Part shown: positions 56,672 to 64,000 of the stretch, one piece after another
Layout of the letters: each line of letters opens with the position of its first letter
Position numbering within the stretch: position 1 is the first letter of the stretch
Assembly: GCF_002022275.1 (NCBI RefSeq)
Contig: NZ_MSDF01000016.1
Span: 510,764-574,763 of the forward strand
Direction: 5' to 3'
Length of the DNA stretch: 64,000 nt
From: Pseudomonas fluorescens
Lineage (GTDB): Bacteria > Pseudomonadota > Gammaproteobacteria > Pseudomonadales > Pseudomonadaceae
Position numbers and translations under genes: made by a program
Notes under the pieces: generated by a model
Told to the model about the DNA's origin: nothing
Seen by the model: the letters and a program-made list of their open reading frames with translations, nothing else
The model's database searches: none

Positions 56672-57402
56672 TGCCGGCACGCGGACGTTTGATTGGCCTG
56701 GGCGTAGGCCCGGGTGATCCGGAACTGATCACGCTCAAGGCCTTGCGCCTGCTGCGCGAATCGCCGGTGGTGGCGTACTTTGTGGCCAAGGGCAAGAAGG
56801 GCAACGCCTTCGGCATTATCGAGGACCACCTGGTGCCACAGCAGACGCTGATGCCGCTGGTGTACCCGGTGACCACTGAAGTGCTGCCGGCGCCAATGTC
56901 GTACGAGCAAGTGATCAGCGATTTCTACGATGCGGCCAGTGTTGATGTGGCCGCGCATCTGGATGCCGGCCGTGACGTGGCGGTGATCTGCGAAGGCGAC
57001 CCGTTCTTCTACGGCTCCTATATGTATTTGCATGACCGTCTTGCCGAGCGCTATGAAGCCCAGGTCATCCCTGGCGTGTGCTCGATGCTTGGCGGCGCTT
57101 CGGTACTTGGCGCGCCGCTGGTCTATCGCAACCAGAGCCTGTCGGTGCTGTCGGGTGTGTTGCCCCATGACGATCTCAAGCGTCGCCTGGCAGATGCCGA
57201 TGCGGCGGTGATCATGAAGCTCGGTCGCAACTTTCCGAAAGTGCGCCAGGTGCTGCAAGAACTCGGTCTGGCCGAGCGCGCGTTGTATGTGGAGCGGGCA
57301 ACCATGGCCAACCAGAAGATTGTGCCGCTGGATCAGGTCGATCCGGCCTCGTCGCCGTACTTCTCGCTGATCATCGTGCCCGGCGAACGGTGGCAAGGGT
57401 GA
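56671..57402 (+). CDS. cobI: Precorrin-2 C20-methyltransferase CobI
   Basis: SAM-dependent methyltransferase of 243 residues. Family motifs are [22 protein letters not shown], the [15 protein letters not shown] loop, and [19 protein letters not shown]. Start overlaps cobH by one base and stop overlaps cobJ by one base (TGATG type). Confidence 0.96.
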   Translation: MPARGRLIGLGVGPGDPELITLKALRLLRESPVVAYFVAKGKKGNAFGIIEDHLVPQQTLMPLVYPVTTEVLPAPMSYEQVISDFYDAASVDVAAHLDAGRDVAVICEGDPFFYGSYMYLHDRLAERYEAQVIPGVCSMLGGASVLGAPLVYRNQSLSVLSGVLPHDDLKRRLADADAAVIMKLGRNFPKVRQVLQELGLAERALYVERATMANQKIVPLDQVDPASSPYFSLIIVPGERWQG

Positions 57403-59039
57403 TGACTCCGGCGATTGTTATTTTGGGTCAGGGCAGCCTGGCCACTGCGCGCACGATTCAGCAGGTGTACCCGGGCGCGCTGATTCATGGCTTGGTCGGG
57501 CGCGTTGAAGGTGCCGACATCACTTACAGCGAATTCGGTGCGACTTTGCGCCAGCTTTATGCGCAAGGCACGCCGCTGATTGCCTTGTGCGCGGCCGGTA
57601 TTGTGATCCGCACGCTGGCGCCGTTGCTGCTGGAGAAGGGCGAAGAGCCTGCCGTACTGGCCGTGGCCGAAGACGGCAGCGCCGTGGTGCCGTTGCTCGG
57701 GGGGCTGGGCGGTGTGAACGTCATGGCGCGTGAGATTGCTGCTGTATTCGCGGTAGAGGCTGCGATCACCACCAGTGGCGAGCTGCGTTTTGGCACCTGC
57801 CTGCTCAACCCGCCCAAGGGCTACGAGCTGGCGGACCTGGAACTGGGCAAGCGCTTTGTCTCGGAACTGCTGGCGGGTGAAAGCGTGCGTATCGAAGGCG
57901 CCGCGCCATGGCTGGACCACGCCAATTTGCCGCAGGATCTGCAGGCGCGTCTGGCCATTCATGTCGGCAGCGCCGAGCGCGAACCGGCGGCCAATGAGTT
58001 GCTGATTTATCCGAAGACCGTGTGTGTCACCTGCAAGCCGGGTGAGCATCTGGCCGAGCGTGTGCGAACGGCACTGCATGAGGCGGGCGTTGCTGTGCAA
58101 TCGCTGGCGTGCCTGTTGGCCAGTGATACGCACATGGCTGAAGCTTCGTTGCATCAAGCCGCGCTGGCGTTGGCTGTGCCGCTGCGTTTCGCTCCTGTCG
58201 TGCAAGACGCCGACATCCTGATCAGCGTCGCCGAGCAACCGCTGGACGTGTCGCACGTCGGCCGTGCCCGTGGCCGCCTCGCCGTGATCGGCCTGGGACC
58301 CGGTGCTGCCGAGCTGATGGTGCCGGCAGTGAAAGCCGAACTGGCGCGCTGCACCGACGTACTCGGCTACGAGACCTACGTGCGCATGGCCGGGCCGTTT
58401 CGTGACGATCAGGTGCAGCACTGCACCGACAACCGCGAAGAAATGCAGCGCGCACGCCATGCGTTCGAGCTGGCCGCGCAAGGCCGTTCGGTGGTGGTGG
58501 TGTCGTCTGGCGACCCCGGCGTGTTTGCCATGGCGTCGGCGGTTATCGAGGCGTTGCACGAGTCCAGCGACCCGGCCTGGCATCAGGTCGACCTGGATAT
58601 CCTGCCGGGCGTTTCAGCCTCCCTGGCGACTGCCGCACAGGCGGGCGCGCCGCTGGGGCATGACTTCTGCGTGATGTCGCTGTCGGATAACCTCAAGCCT
58701 TGGTCGATCATCGAAAAGCGTCTGGACCTCGCGTCCCAGGCCGACCTGGCGCTGGCGTTCTACAACCCCATCTCACGTTCGCGGCCGTGGCAATTGGGGC
58801 GTGCGCTGGAAATCGTCGCACTGCACCGCACGCCGCAAACGCCGGTGGTGCTGGGCCGTGACATTGGTCGCCCGGGCCAGACCCTGCGCGTCACCACGCT
58901 GGGGCAACTGACGCCGGAGCAGGTGGATATGCGCACCATGGTGCTGATCGGCTCGTCCACTACCTGCGTGTTTGCGCGCGCCGGTGGTGGTGAGTGGGTG
59001 TACACACCGCGCTGGTATGGCGAAAAGCCCGTCTCCTGA
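57402..59039 (+). CDS. cobJ: CobE/CbiG-CobJ fusion, precorrin-3B C17-methyltransferase
   Basis: Fusion of 545 residues. The N-terminal ~290 residues resemble CbiG/CobE (GQGSLATARTIQQVYPGALIHGLV, TPLIALCAAGIVIRTLAP, DGSAVVPLLGGLGGVNVMAREIA, ASDTHMAEASLHQAA), which processes or supplies precorrin-3B-derived intermediates. The C-terminal ~250 residues are a CobJ methyltransferase (RLAVIGLGPGAAELMVPAVKAEL, VVVSSGDPGVFAMA, DILPGVSASLATAAQAGAPLGHDFC). Starts by ATGA overlap with cobI at 57402. Such fusions occur in pseudomonads. Confidence 0.93.
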   Translation: MTPAIVILGQGSLATARTIQQVYPGALIHGLVGRVEGADITYSEFGATLRQLYAQGTPLIALCAAGIVIRTLAPLLLEKGEEPAVLAVAEDGSAVVPLLGGLGGVNVMAREIAAVFAVEAAITTSGELRFGTCLLNPPKGYELADLELGKRFVSELLAGESVRIEGAAPWLDHANLPQDLQARLAIHVGSAEREPAANELLIYPKTVCVTCKPGEHLAERVRTALHEAGVAVQSLACLLASDTHMAEASLHQAALALAVPLRFAPVVQDADILISVAEQPLDVSHVGRARGRLAVIGLGPGAAELMVPAVKAELARCTDVLGYETYVRMAGPFRDDQVQHCTDNREEMQRARHAFELAAQGRSVVVVSSGDPGVFAMASAVIEALHESSDPAWHQVDLDILPGVSASLATAAQAGAPLGHDFCVMSLSDNLKPWSIIEKRLDLASQADLALAFYNPISRSRPWQLGRALEIVALHRTPQTPVVLGRDIGRPGQTLRVTTLGQLTPEQVDMRTMVLIGSSTTCVFARAGGGEWVYTPRWYGEKPVS

Positions 59040-59060
59040 AAACGGTCTGCTGCACGCGCG

Positions 59061-59118
59061 AAAGCTCCGAATAATGCCGGGTAAAAACCTGCCGTTGTTC
59101 GGGGCTTTTTCTTTTTTT
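59061..59118 (+). terminator. Strong rho-independent terminator of the cob operon
   Basis: A long stem (about 20 bp with wobbles: AAAGCTCCGAATAATGCCGG arm 59061-59080 against 59088-59107) ends in a T-rich tract (CTTTTTCTTTTTTT, 59105-59118), 22 bases after the cobJ stop. Confidence 0.85.
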
Positions 59119-59276
59119 GCGCAGGAAAACCGGAAGGCTGTTGCGCGAGTCCCGCAGGTGCTGGGCAGCGTTTTTTCGAGGGGGTGGGCAAGCGATGTTT
59201 GTCGTCTGGAAAGCGCGCCCGTGCCTGGACTAGTGTGAACACACGCCCCATGTGGGGTGCTTGTGGAGAACTGAAA

Positions 59277-60056
59277 ATGGAGCGATATCACAGGCGGATC
59301 AACAGCGTGAAAAGGCGCAAGTTGATTGCTGCCTACAAGCTGCCGGGAGCGCCGGGTTTGCCTGGCACATTGCCGGTGGACACTGAAGATGACAGCAATG
59401 CGGCGGTGGTGAACAACGGCGTGATCTCGTTTGTGGAGGGCATGTCGGCGTTGAACCGCGAATACATCCGCAAAAGCTATCTGCTGGCCAGCAGTTATGT
59501 GAGCGACGTGTTGAAGGTGCAACGAGGCACGGAGGGGTGGTACGACGAATTTATCAAGGTGATGGTCAGCCTCGGCTGGCTGCCGGTGCGCAGCAGTTTC
59601 GAGCGGGTTTCGAGTGCCGGCAAGGGGCTGACGGTGCAGTTGGCGGCGTTGAATATGATTGCGGCGATGTTGGCGACGACCTCGCTGGCCGGGCCGCTGC
59701 TAAGTGCGCTGCCGAAACTGGCCGCTGATGCGCTGGAGGCGTTGAAGCGGCAACCGGCGTCTTTCGAGCTGTTCAAGCGCAACAGTTCGGTGCATCAGGG
59801 CGGTGATTTCGGCCTGGCGTCCTGCGCCGAAACCGACGGCGAAGTCACGATGGTGCTGGTGACTTACAGCAGTCACGGCACGAGCAAACAGGTGGGGCTG
59901 CCGTTTCTGGAGTGGGACAGTTCTTCGTTCGAGGCTTTCAGCGGCCAGACGTGCCTGGTGCTGAATACCTCGGTGGTCAACGAAAAAACCATTCGCCTGA
60001 TGCGCGAAAGCGCGGGTGACAAGGTGCAGCTGGCGATTGCGAAGTACCGGATCTAG
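59277..60056 (+). CDS. Hypothetical protein with hydrophobic central segment
   Basis: Protein of 259 residues that I do not recognise. The N terminus is basic (RRINSVKRRKLIAAYKL), a central stretch (about 122-160, LTVQLAALNMIAAMLATTSLAGPLL) is hydrophobic and helical, and the C-terminal third is beta-rich (CAETDGEVTMVLVTYSSHG, QTCLVLNTSVV). No signal peptide. GGAG eight bases before the ATG at 59277 supports this start; the upstream frame to 59184 crosses no ribosome site. Ends overlap convergent marC by four bases. A soluble toxin-like or pore-forming role is only a guess from the layout of segments. Confidence 0.75.
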   Translation: MERYHRRINSVKRRKLIAAYKLPGAPGLPGTLPVDTEDDSNAAVVNNGVISFVEGMSALNREYIRKSYLLASSYVSDVLKVQRGTEGWYDEFIKVMVSLGWLPVRSSFERVSSAGKGLTVQLAALNMIAAMLATTSLAGPLLSALPKLAADALEALKRQPASFELFKRNSSVHQGGDFGLASCAETDGEVTMVLVTYSSHGTSKQVGLPFLEWDSSSFEAFSGQTCLVLNTSVVNEKTIRLMRESAGDKVQLAIAKYRI

Positions 60057-60649
60057 GGCACAAGGTAACCACGAACTCCGGTAAAGATAATTTGTGCGGC
60101 CAGGGCACACACGAACAACCCCATCAACCGGCTGACAATCTGCAAACCCTGGTCGCCAAGAATGCGTTCGATACGGTTGGACAAGTACAGCACCACGCCC
60201 ACCGTGAGGCTGGCCAGGGCGATGCTGAGAATCGCCATGATCTTGTCGTCCCAATGCGGCTGGCTGACGCCCATCACCAGCAGGGCGCCGATGGTGCCGG
60301 GGCCGACCGTGAGGGGGATGGTCAGCGGCACGATGGTCACATCTTGCTGCACATTGTCGGTCTGCACCGCCGACTTGCCCTGGGCCATGCCCAGCGCGGA
60401 GATGAACAGCACGCTGCCGGCGCCAATGCGGAAGGCGTCCACGGTGATACCGAACACACTGAAAATCACCCGGCCGAACAGGTAGAGCAATACGCTGGAT
60501 ACCAAGGTCGCCAGCGCGACTTTCCAGGCCAGACGTCGACGTTCCTTGCTGGAGTAACCGCGAGTCAGGCTGATAAAGCAGGACAGCACGAAGAACGGGC
60601 TGTAGAGCACCAGCATTTTCAGGTAGACGCTGAATAACACGTGGAGCAT
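60053..60649 (-). CDS. MarC family integral membrane protein
   Basis: Protein of 198 residues with six helices. The family pattern is FFVLSCFISLTRGYSSKERRRLAWKVAL near the N terminus, SVLFISALGMAQGK, VPLTIPLTVGPGTIGALLVMG and LSNRIERILGDQGLQIVSRLMGLFVCALAAQII. The MarC/UPF0056 (NAAT) family was thought to export antibiotics; some members move amino acids. Start at 60649, as the upstream part lacks hydrophobicity and ribosome site. Confidence 0.9.
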   Translation of the reverse strand: MLHVLFSVYLKMLVLYSPFFVLSCFISLTRGYSSKERRRLAWKVALATLVSSVLLYLFGRVIFSVFGITVDAFRIGAGSVLFISALGMAQGKSAVQTDNVQQDVTIVPLTIPLTVGPGTIGALLVMGVSQPHWDDKIMAILSIALASLTVGVVLYLSNRIERILGDQGLQIVSRLMGLFVCALAAQIIFTGVRGYLVP

Positions 60650-60704
60650 GGGGTGGGCTCGCGGCGAGAGAAGTGGGGAGAGTCTATCAGGCGACAAAGA
60701 TCAA

Positions 60705-60820
60705 ATGTGGGAGCTGGCTTGTGTGGGAGCTGGCTTGCCTGCGATGCAGACACCTCGGTATCTCAGACGGACCCGGTTGATGCCATCGCAGGCAAGCCAG
60801 CTCCCACACAAGCCAGCTCC
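60705..60820. repeat. Compound (nested) REP element
   Basis: Left: GTGGGAGCTGGCTT then GTGTGGGAGCTGGCTTGCCT; right: CATCGCAGGCAAGCCAGCTC then CACAAGCCAGCTCCTCC. The extra half arms mirror each other, as in the element at 16508. Between marC and retS. Confidence 0.82.
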
Positions 60821-60841
60821 TCCAGGGGAGCCTGTTTCAGG

Positions 60842-63613
60842 TCAGGAGGGGGCGTGCTCGGGGCGCTGCTGACGCTGCGCCACCCAGAACTCCACCAGCT
60901 CACGCAACTGCGACAACTCCACCGGCTTGGCCATGTGCCCGTCCATGCCTGCCTGGCGCGCGCGCTCTTTATGTTCTGAAAGAATGTGCGCCGTGAGTGC
61001 CACCACCGGTGTACGAATGCGCTGGTGGCTGACTTCCCACGCGCGCAGTTGCTGGGTGGCGGAGAACCCGTCGAGGATCGGCATTTCGCAGTCCATCAAC
61101 ACCAGGTCATAACGCTGGGCTTTCATCGCCTCCAGCGCTTCTTCGCCGTTGCTGGCGGTGTCCGGGTTGAGGTTGAGCTTGCCGAGCATGCCGCGAATGA
61201 CTTTGGTGGAGATGCTGTTGTCTTCGGCCACCAGGATGCGGAAGTCGCTGGGCACGGTCACCGCCGCTGGCGCGCTGATGGCCGGGCGCGGTTGCACCAC
61301 GCCCTTGTTGCGTTGGGTCAGCTCGTCGGCCAGGGTGGTCTTCAGCGTATAGCCGGCCACCGGTTTGGCGAGGATGCGCTTGATCCCGCAGTTGCGCGCG
61401 ATGATCTTGCTCGGCGCGTTGCTGATGCCGGTGAGCATGATCAGCAGGATGTCGTGGTTCAGGCTCGGGTCTTCCTTGATCTTCGCCGCCAGTTGCATGC
61501 CGGTCATGCCGGGCATGTTCTGGTCGAGCAGCACCACATCGAAGTAGTCACGCAAGTGCGCCTTGGTGCGCAGCAGCGCGAGCGCTTCCTTGCCCGACGG
61601 TACGGCGCTGACGTTGAGGCCCCAGGCCGTGCATTGCTGCACCAGCACTTTGCGGCAGGTGTCGTTGTCGTCCACTACCAGTACGCGGGCGCCTTTGAGC
61701 GGGCCGTCGAGGTCGGAGGTCGGATGTTCGAGGCGTTCCGGGTCCAGCGGCAGCGTCAGCCACAGGGTGCTGCCCTGATGGCTGCCGCTCTTGATGCCGA
61801 ATTCGCCGTTCATCAACAGGATCAGTTGGCGTGCAATCACCAGGCCCAAGTGGCCGCTCAGGCGAGTGGCCGAGAGGAAGTTCTTGCTGTGCAATTCGCT
61901 GTGCAGCAACGCGTCGCGTTCGGCAGCTTCCATCGGCAGGCCGCTATCTTGCACGGCAATGCGCAAGCGTGGCTTGGTGCTGCGCTCGTCGAGGGCGACG
62001 ACGATCAGCACTTCGCCTTCATCGGTTTTCTGCAGGGCGTTTTCCAGCAGGCTCAACATCGCCTGGCGCAGGCGCGTCGGGTCACCGCTGATAACGCGGG
62101 GCACCTGAGGCTGGATAAAGCTGATCAACTCGACGTTTTGTTGCTCGGCCTTGGCGCGGAAGATACTCAAGCAATCTTCTATCAGTGCGTTGAGGTCAAA
62201 TTGCACGTCGTCCAGTTCGATCTGCCCGGACTCCAGCTTGGAGATGTCGAGGATCTCGTTGATCAGCGTCAGCAGTTCATTGCCGGCGCTGTGGATGGTC
62301 TGCACGTAGTCGCGCTGTTTCACCGACAGCGGCGTGCCCAGCAACAACTCGGTCATGCCCAGCACGCCGTTCATGGGGGTGCGGATTTCGTGGCTGATCT
62401 TCGCCAGGAACTCGGCCTTGGCGGCGATCTCGGCGTTGCTGGCGGCCAGGTCGCGGCTGAGGCTGAAGCGTGCCTCGACAATCGCGCGTTGGCGCTCGCC
62501 CAGGGCCAGGCTCATCAGCAAACCACTGAGGCAGATAAAGCTGAGCAGGGTCACGATCAAACCTTGCGGCGCCACCAGCGTCAAGCCGAGGAGGGCCGGG
62601 AGGATGATCAACGTGCCGATGTTGAACACCACCATCGCCGCCACGAACAAACGCGCCGGCCGGTAGCCTTTTTGCCAGTGATAGGCCGAGACAAACAGCA
62701 TGCTCAGGCCAGCCAGAGCGACCAGCGCGTAGGTGATGATGTTCAGCGGCAACGTGTTGACGAACAACAGCAGCAGGCCGGACAGCACGATCAGCAGAAT
62801 ATCGGCCATCAACAGCTTGTTCAGCGGGTGCGGGCCTAACGGCATGAAGAAACGGTAGGCAAACATCAGCCCGCACGGGGCGGTCAGCAACAGGGCGAGG
62901 TAAGCGCCCGGGGTCTGAATGGCATGCCAGTCCGGCAGCCACGGGCCTACCAGGTTGAGCAGCAACGCCAGGCTCAGCATCAACAGCACTTCGCAGGCCG
63001 CCAGCCACAGGCTGCTGCGCGAGCGGTGGTAGGCGAAGCGCGTGAGGTTATGCAGGATCAGCATCAACAGGACGCCGAACAGCAACCCGTAGATCAGCGT
63101 CTGATTCTGATCGGCGGCGGCCAATACGGCCGGTTCCAGGGTGATGTAGGGGCGCAGTTCGTGTTCCGACACCAGGCGCAGGTAAACTTCCAGCGGCTTC
63201 TGGCTTTGCGGCATCGGCAGCATGAAATCGCTGCTGGGCAGTGGGCGTTCCGCCTGGGGCTGGCGGGTGCCGGTGCTTTGTTGTTCGACCAACGTGTCGC
63301 CATCGAGCACATACAGGCTCAAGTGGGACAGGTCCGGGGCGAACACCCGCAGCACTTGTTCGTGCTTGCCGGGTTGCAGTTTGAAGCGTACCCACAACGC
63401 ACCGTCCGGTTCCGCGGCGGTAATGCGGTCCAGTTCGATGGGGCTGAATTGATTGGTGTAGCGGGCGGAACGGATGTCGCTCAGTTGCAGGTCGGCCTGT
63501 TCATCAAGCAATACCGCCCAACCACTGCCTTGTGCGGCGGCCTGGGCCGGGAACAAGCAGAGCAGGGTCAGCAGGCTGACTGTGAAACCTATGGCGATCC
63601 TGAGCCAGCGCAC
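60842..63613 (-). CDS. retS: Hybrid sensor histidine kinase RetS
   Basis: Inner-membrane hybrid kinase of 923 residues. Signal/anchor 1-27, a periplasmic 7TMR-DISMED2 sensor (about 30-170), seven helices (about 175-385), a HisKA domain with His408 in FLAKISHEIRTPMNGVLGM, an HATPase with LLENALQK, DSGLP and SGHLGLVIA, then two receiver domains with phospho-acceptors Asp697 (VVLLDQNMPG) and Asp841 (LVLMDCEMPI). In P. aeruginosa RetS (PA4856, next to purD as here) blocks GacS and so lowers RsmY/RsmZ, switching between acute and biofilm modes. Synteny and domain order make this its ortholog. Confidence 0.93.
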   Translation of the reverse strand: MRWLRIAIGFTVSLLTLLCLFPAQAAAQGSGWAVLLDEQADLQLSDIRSARYTNQFSPIELDRITAAEPDGALWVRFKLQPGKHEQVLRVFAPDLSHLSLYVLDGDTLVEQQSTGTRQPQAERPLPSSDFMLPMPQSQKPLEVYLRLVSEHELRPYITLEPAVLAAADQNQTLIYGLLFGVLLMLILHNLTRFAYHRSRSSLWLAACEVLLMLSLALLLNLVGPWLPDWHAIQTPGAYLALLLTAPCGLMFAYRFFMPLGPHPLNKLLMADILLIVLSGLLLLFVNTLPLNIITYALVALAGLSMLFVSAYHWQKGYRPARLFVAAMVVFNIGTLIILPALLGLTLVAPQGLIVTLLSFICLSGLLMSLALGERQRAIVEARFSLSRDLAASNAEIAAKAEFLAKISHEIRTPMNGVLGMTELLLGTPLSVKQRDYVQTIHSAGNELLTLINEILDISKLESGQIELDDVQFDLNALIEDCLSIFRAKAEQQNVELISFIQPQVPRVISGDPTRLRQAMLSLLENALQKTDEGEVLIVVALDERSTKPRLRIAVQDSGLPMEAAERDALLHSELHSKNFLSATRLSGHLGLVIARQLILLMNGEFGIKSGSHQGSTLWLTLPLDPERLEHPTSDLDGPLKGARVLVVDDNDTCRKVLVQQCTAWGLNVSAVPSGKEALALLRTKAHLRDYFDVVLLDQNMPGMTGMQLAAKIKEDPSLNHDILLIMLTGISNAPSKIIARNCGIKRILAKPVAGYTLKTTLADELTQRNKGVVQPRPAISAPAAVTVPSDFRILVAEDNSISTKVIRGMLGKLNLNPDTASNGEEALEAMKAQRYDLVLMDCEMPILDGFSATQQLRAWEVSHQRIRTPVVALTAHILSEHKERARQAGMDGHMAKPVELSQLRELVEFWVAQRQQRPEHAPS

Positions 63614-63675
63614 GGCGAAATCCCTTCGTAGGTTGATGCACGGGTTAACTATGCGCGGGGCGACATATATACGGC

Positions 63676-63692
63676 AAGGGCCAGAGGCCCTT
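63676..63692. terminator. Short hairpin between purD and retS
   Basis: AAGGGCC-AGA-GGCCCTT, a perfect 7-bp stem with three-base loop, between the purD stop and retS start. No adjacent U-tract on the minus strand, so termination would be weak; it may attenuate read-through. Confidence 0.4.
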
Positions 63693-63728
63693 ACCTAACC
63701 GAACGGATAGCTACTCAAGTGTAGTTGT

Positions 63729-64000
63729 TCAGCTGTTCTCGCCGCGTTCCCGGGCAATGGCGCGATAGCCGATGTCCGTGCGGTAGAAGCAGCCTTTCCA
63801 GTCGATTTTTGCGGCCAGTTTGTACGCTTGTTGTTGCGCGGCGTCGACACTGGCACCCATTGCGGTGGCGCACAACACGCGGCCACCTGCGGTTACAACT
63901 TTGCCATCCTTGAGCGCGGTGCCCGCATGGAACACCTTGCCTTCCAGCGTAGCAGCCGCGTCCAGACCTTCAATTACATCGCCCTTGGCGTAGTCGGCAG
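63729..64000 (-). CDS. purD: Phosphoribosylamine-glycine ligase PurD, C-terminal part
   Basis: The last ~90 codons of purD; the gene continues beyond the right edge. The reading frame, from the edge, gives ADYAKGDVIEGLD, then KVFHAGTALKDGKVV, TAGGRVLCATAMG and a tail with FYRTDIGYRAIARE, all diagnostic of the PurD C-terminal ATP-grasp region. It makes GAR in purine synthesis. Neighbour of retS, as in other pseudomonads. Confidence 0.93.
   Translation of the reverse strand, partial: ADYAKGDVIEGLDAAATLEGKVFHAGTALKDGKVVTAGGRVLCATAMGASVDAAQQQAYKLAAKIDWKGCFYRTDIGYRAIARERGENS

Noticed and set aside
60986..62839. 617-codon open frame on the plus strand opposite retS
   Set aside because: It is a shadow of retS: low-complexity Gln/His/Arg-rich translation, no ribosome site, and the minus strand encodes clear kinase motifs.

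Overview
The window is a GC-rich chromosomal segment of a fluorescent Pseudomonas (P. fluorescens group). This rests on three things: many interspersed REP/REPIN-type hairpins with the GTGGGAGC...GCCTGCGAT signature, P. aeruginosa-like gene neighbourhoods (ureEFG, urtABCDE-ureDA-acetyltransferase-ureB-ureC, cobGHIJ/KL next to a metal ABC system, retS-purD), and Pseudomonas-specific families such as DUF6124. No rRNA, tRNA, CRISPR array, phage or complete IS element was seen.

Layout. 1-705: intergenic DNA rich in DnaA-box-like 9-mers. 706-3785: SDR oxidoreductase, CDF metal exporter, AGE-family epimerase. 3957-6351 (minus): ureE-ureF-ureG-hupE/ureJ, the urease nickel-insertion genes, behind a sigma-54-type promoter. 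6693-20300: mostly single-gene units: NlpC/P60 hydrolase, DesT-like TetR regulator, a small repeat protein, AsmA, ferritin-like protein, LysR/azoreductase pair, a lipase behind a Pho-box-like site, DMT transporter/AraC pair around a 12-bp palindrome, PsiF, AI-2E permease, Hsp70-like/DnaJ-like divergent pair. 20386-26235: a 1949-residue protein with leucine-rich repeats and an IpaH/NEL-type E3 ubiquitin ligase domain, its ribosome-binding site and start codon locked in a hairpin. 26220-36383 (minus): urtABCDE-ureD-ureA-two acetyltransferases-ureB-ureC, again behind a sigma-54-type promoter, with REP elements at four gene junctions. 36647-41173: a 1508-residue protein of seven tandem DUF4329-like modules. 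41184-46169 (minus): TonB receptor plus ABC importer with a Zur-box-like operator, probably zinc acquisition. 46319-51314 (minus): copper acquisition/handling cluster (DUF2946, PCuAC, DUF2946, OprC-like receptor, PepSY membrane protein). 51565-52626: a truncated antidote-like gene and a DUF6124 gene with a highly structured leader. 52746-59039: cobalamin genes cobK, cobL (minus) and cobG, cobH, cobI, cobJ (plus). 59277-64000: orphan hypothetical, MarC protein, RetS hybrid histidine kinase and the 3' end of purD.

Together the core of the window is a nitrogen-scavenging unit: Urt imports urea, UreABC hydrolyses it, UreDEFG and HupE supply and insert nickel, and both blocks appear to share nitrogen control through sigma-54. 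Around this lie metal homeostasis (Zn, Cu, Co/B12) and two very large orphan proteins (NEL ligase and DUF4329 protein) that look like interbacterial or host-directed effectors and are the most novel content.
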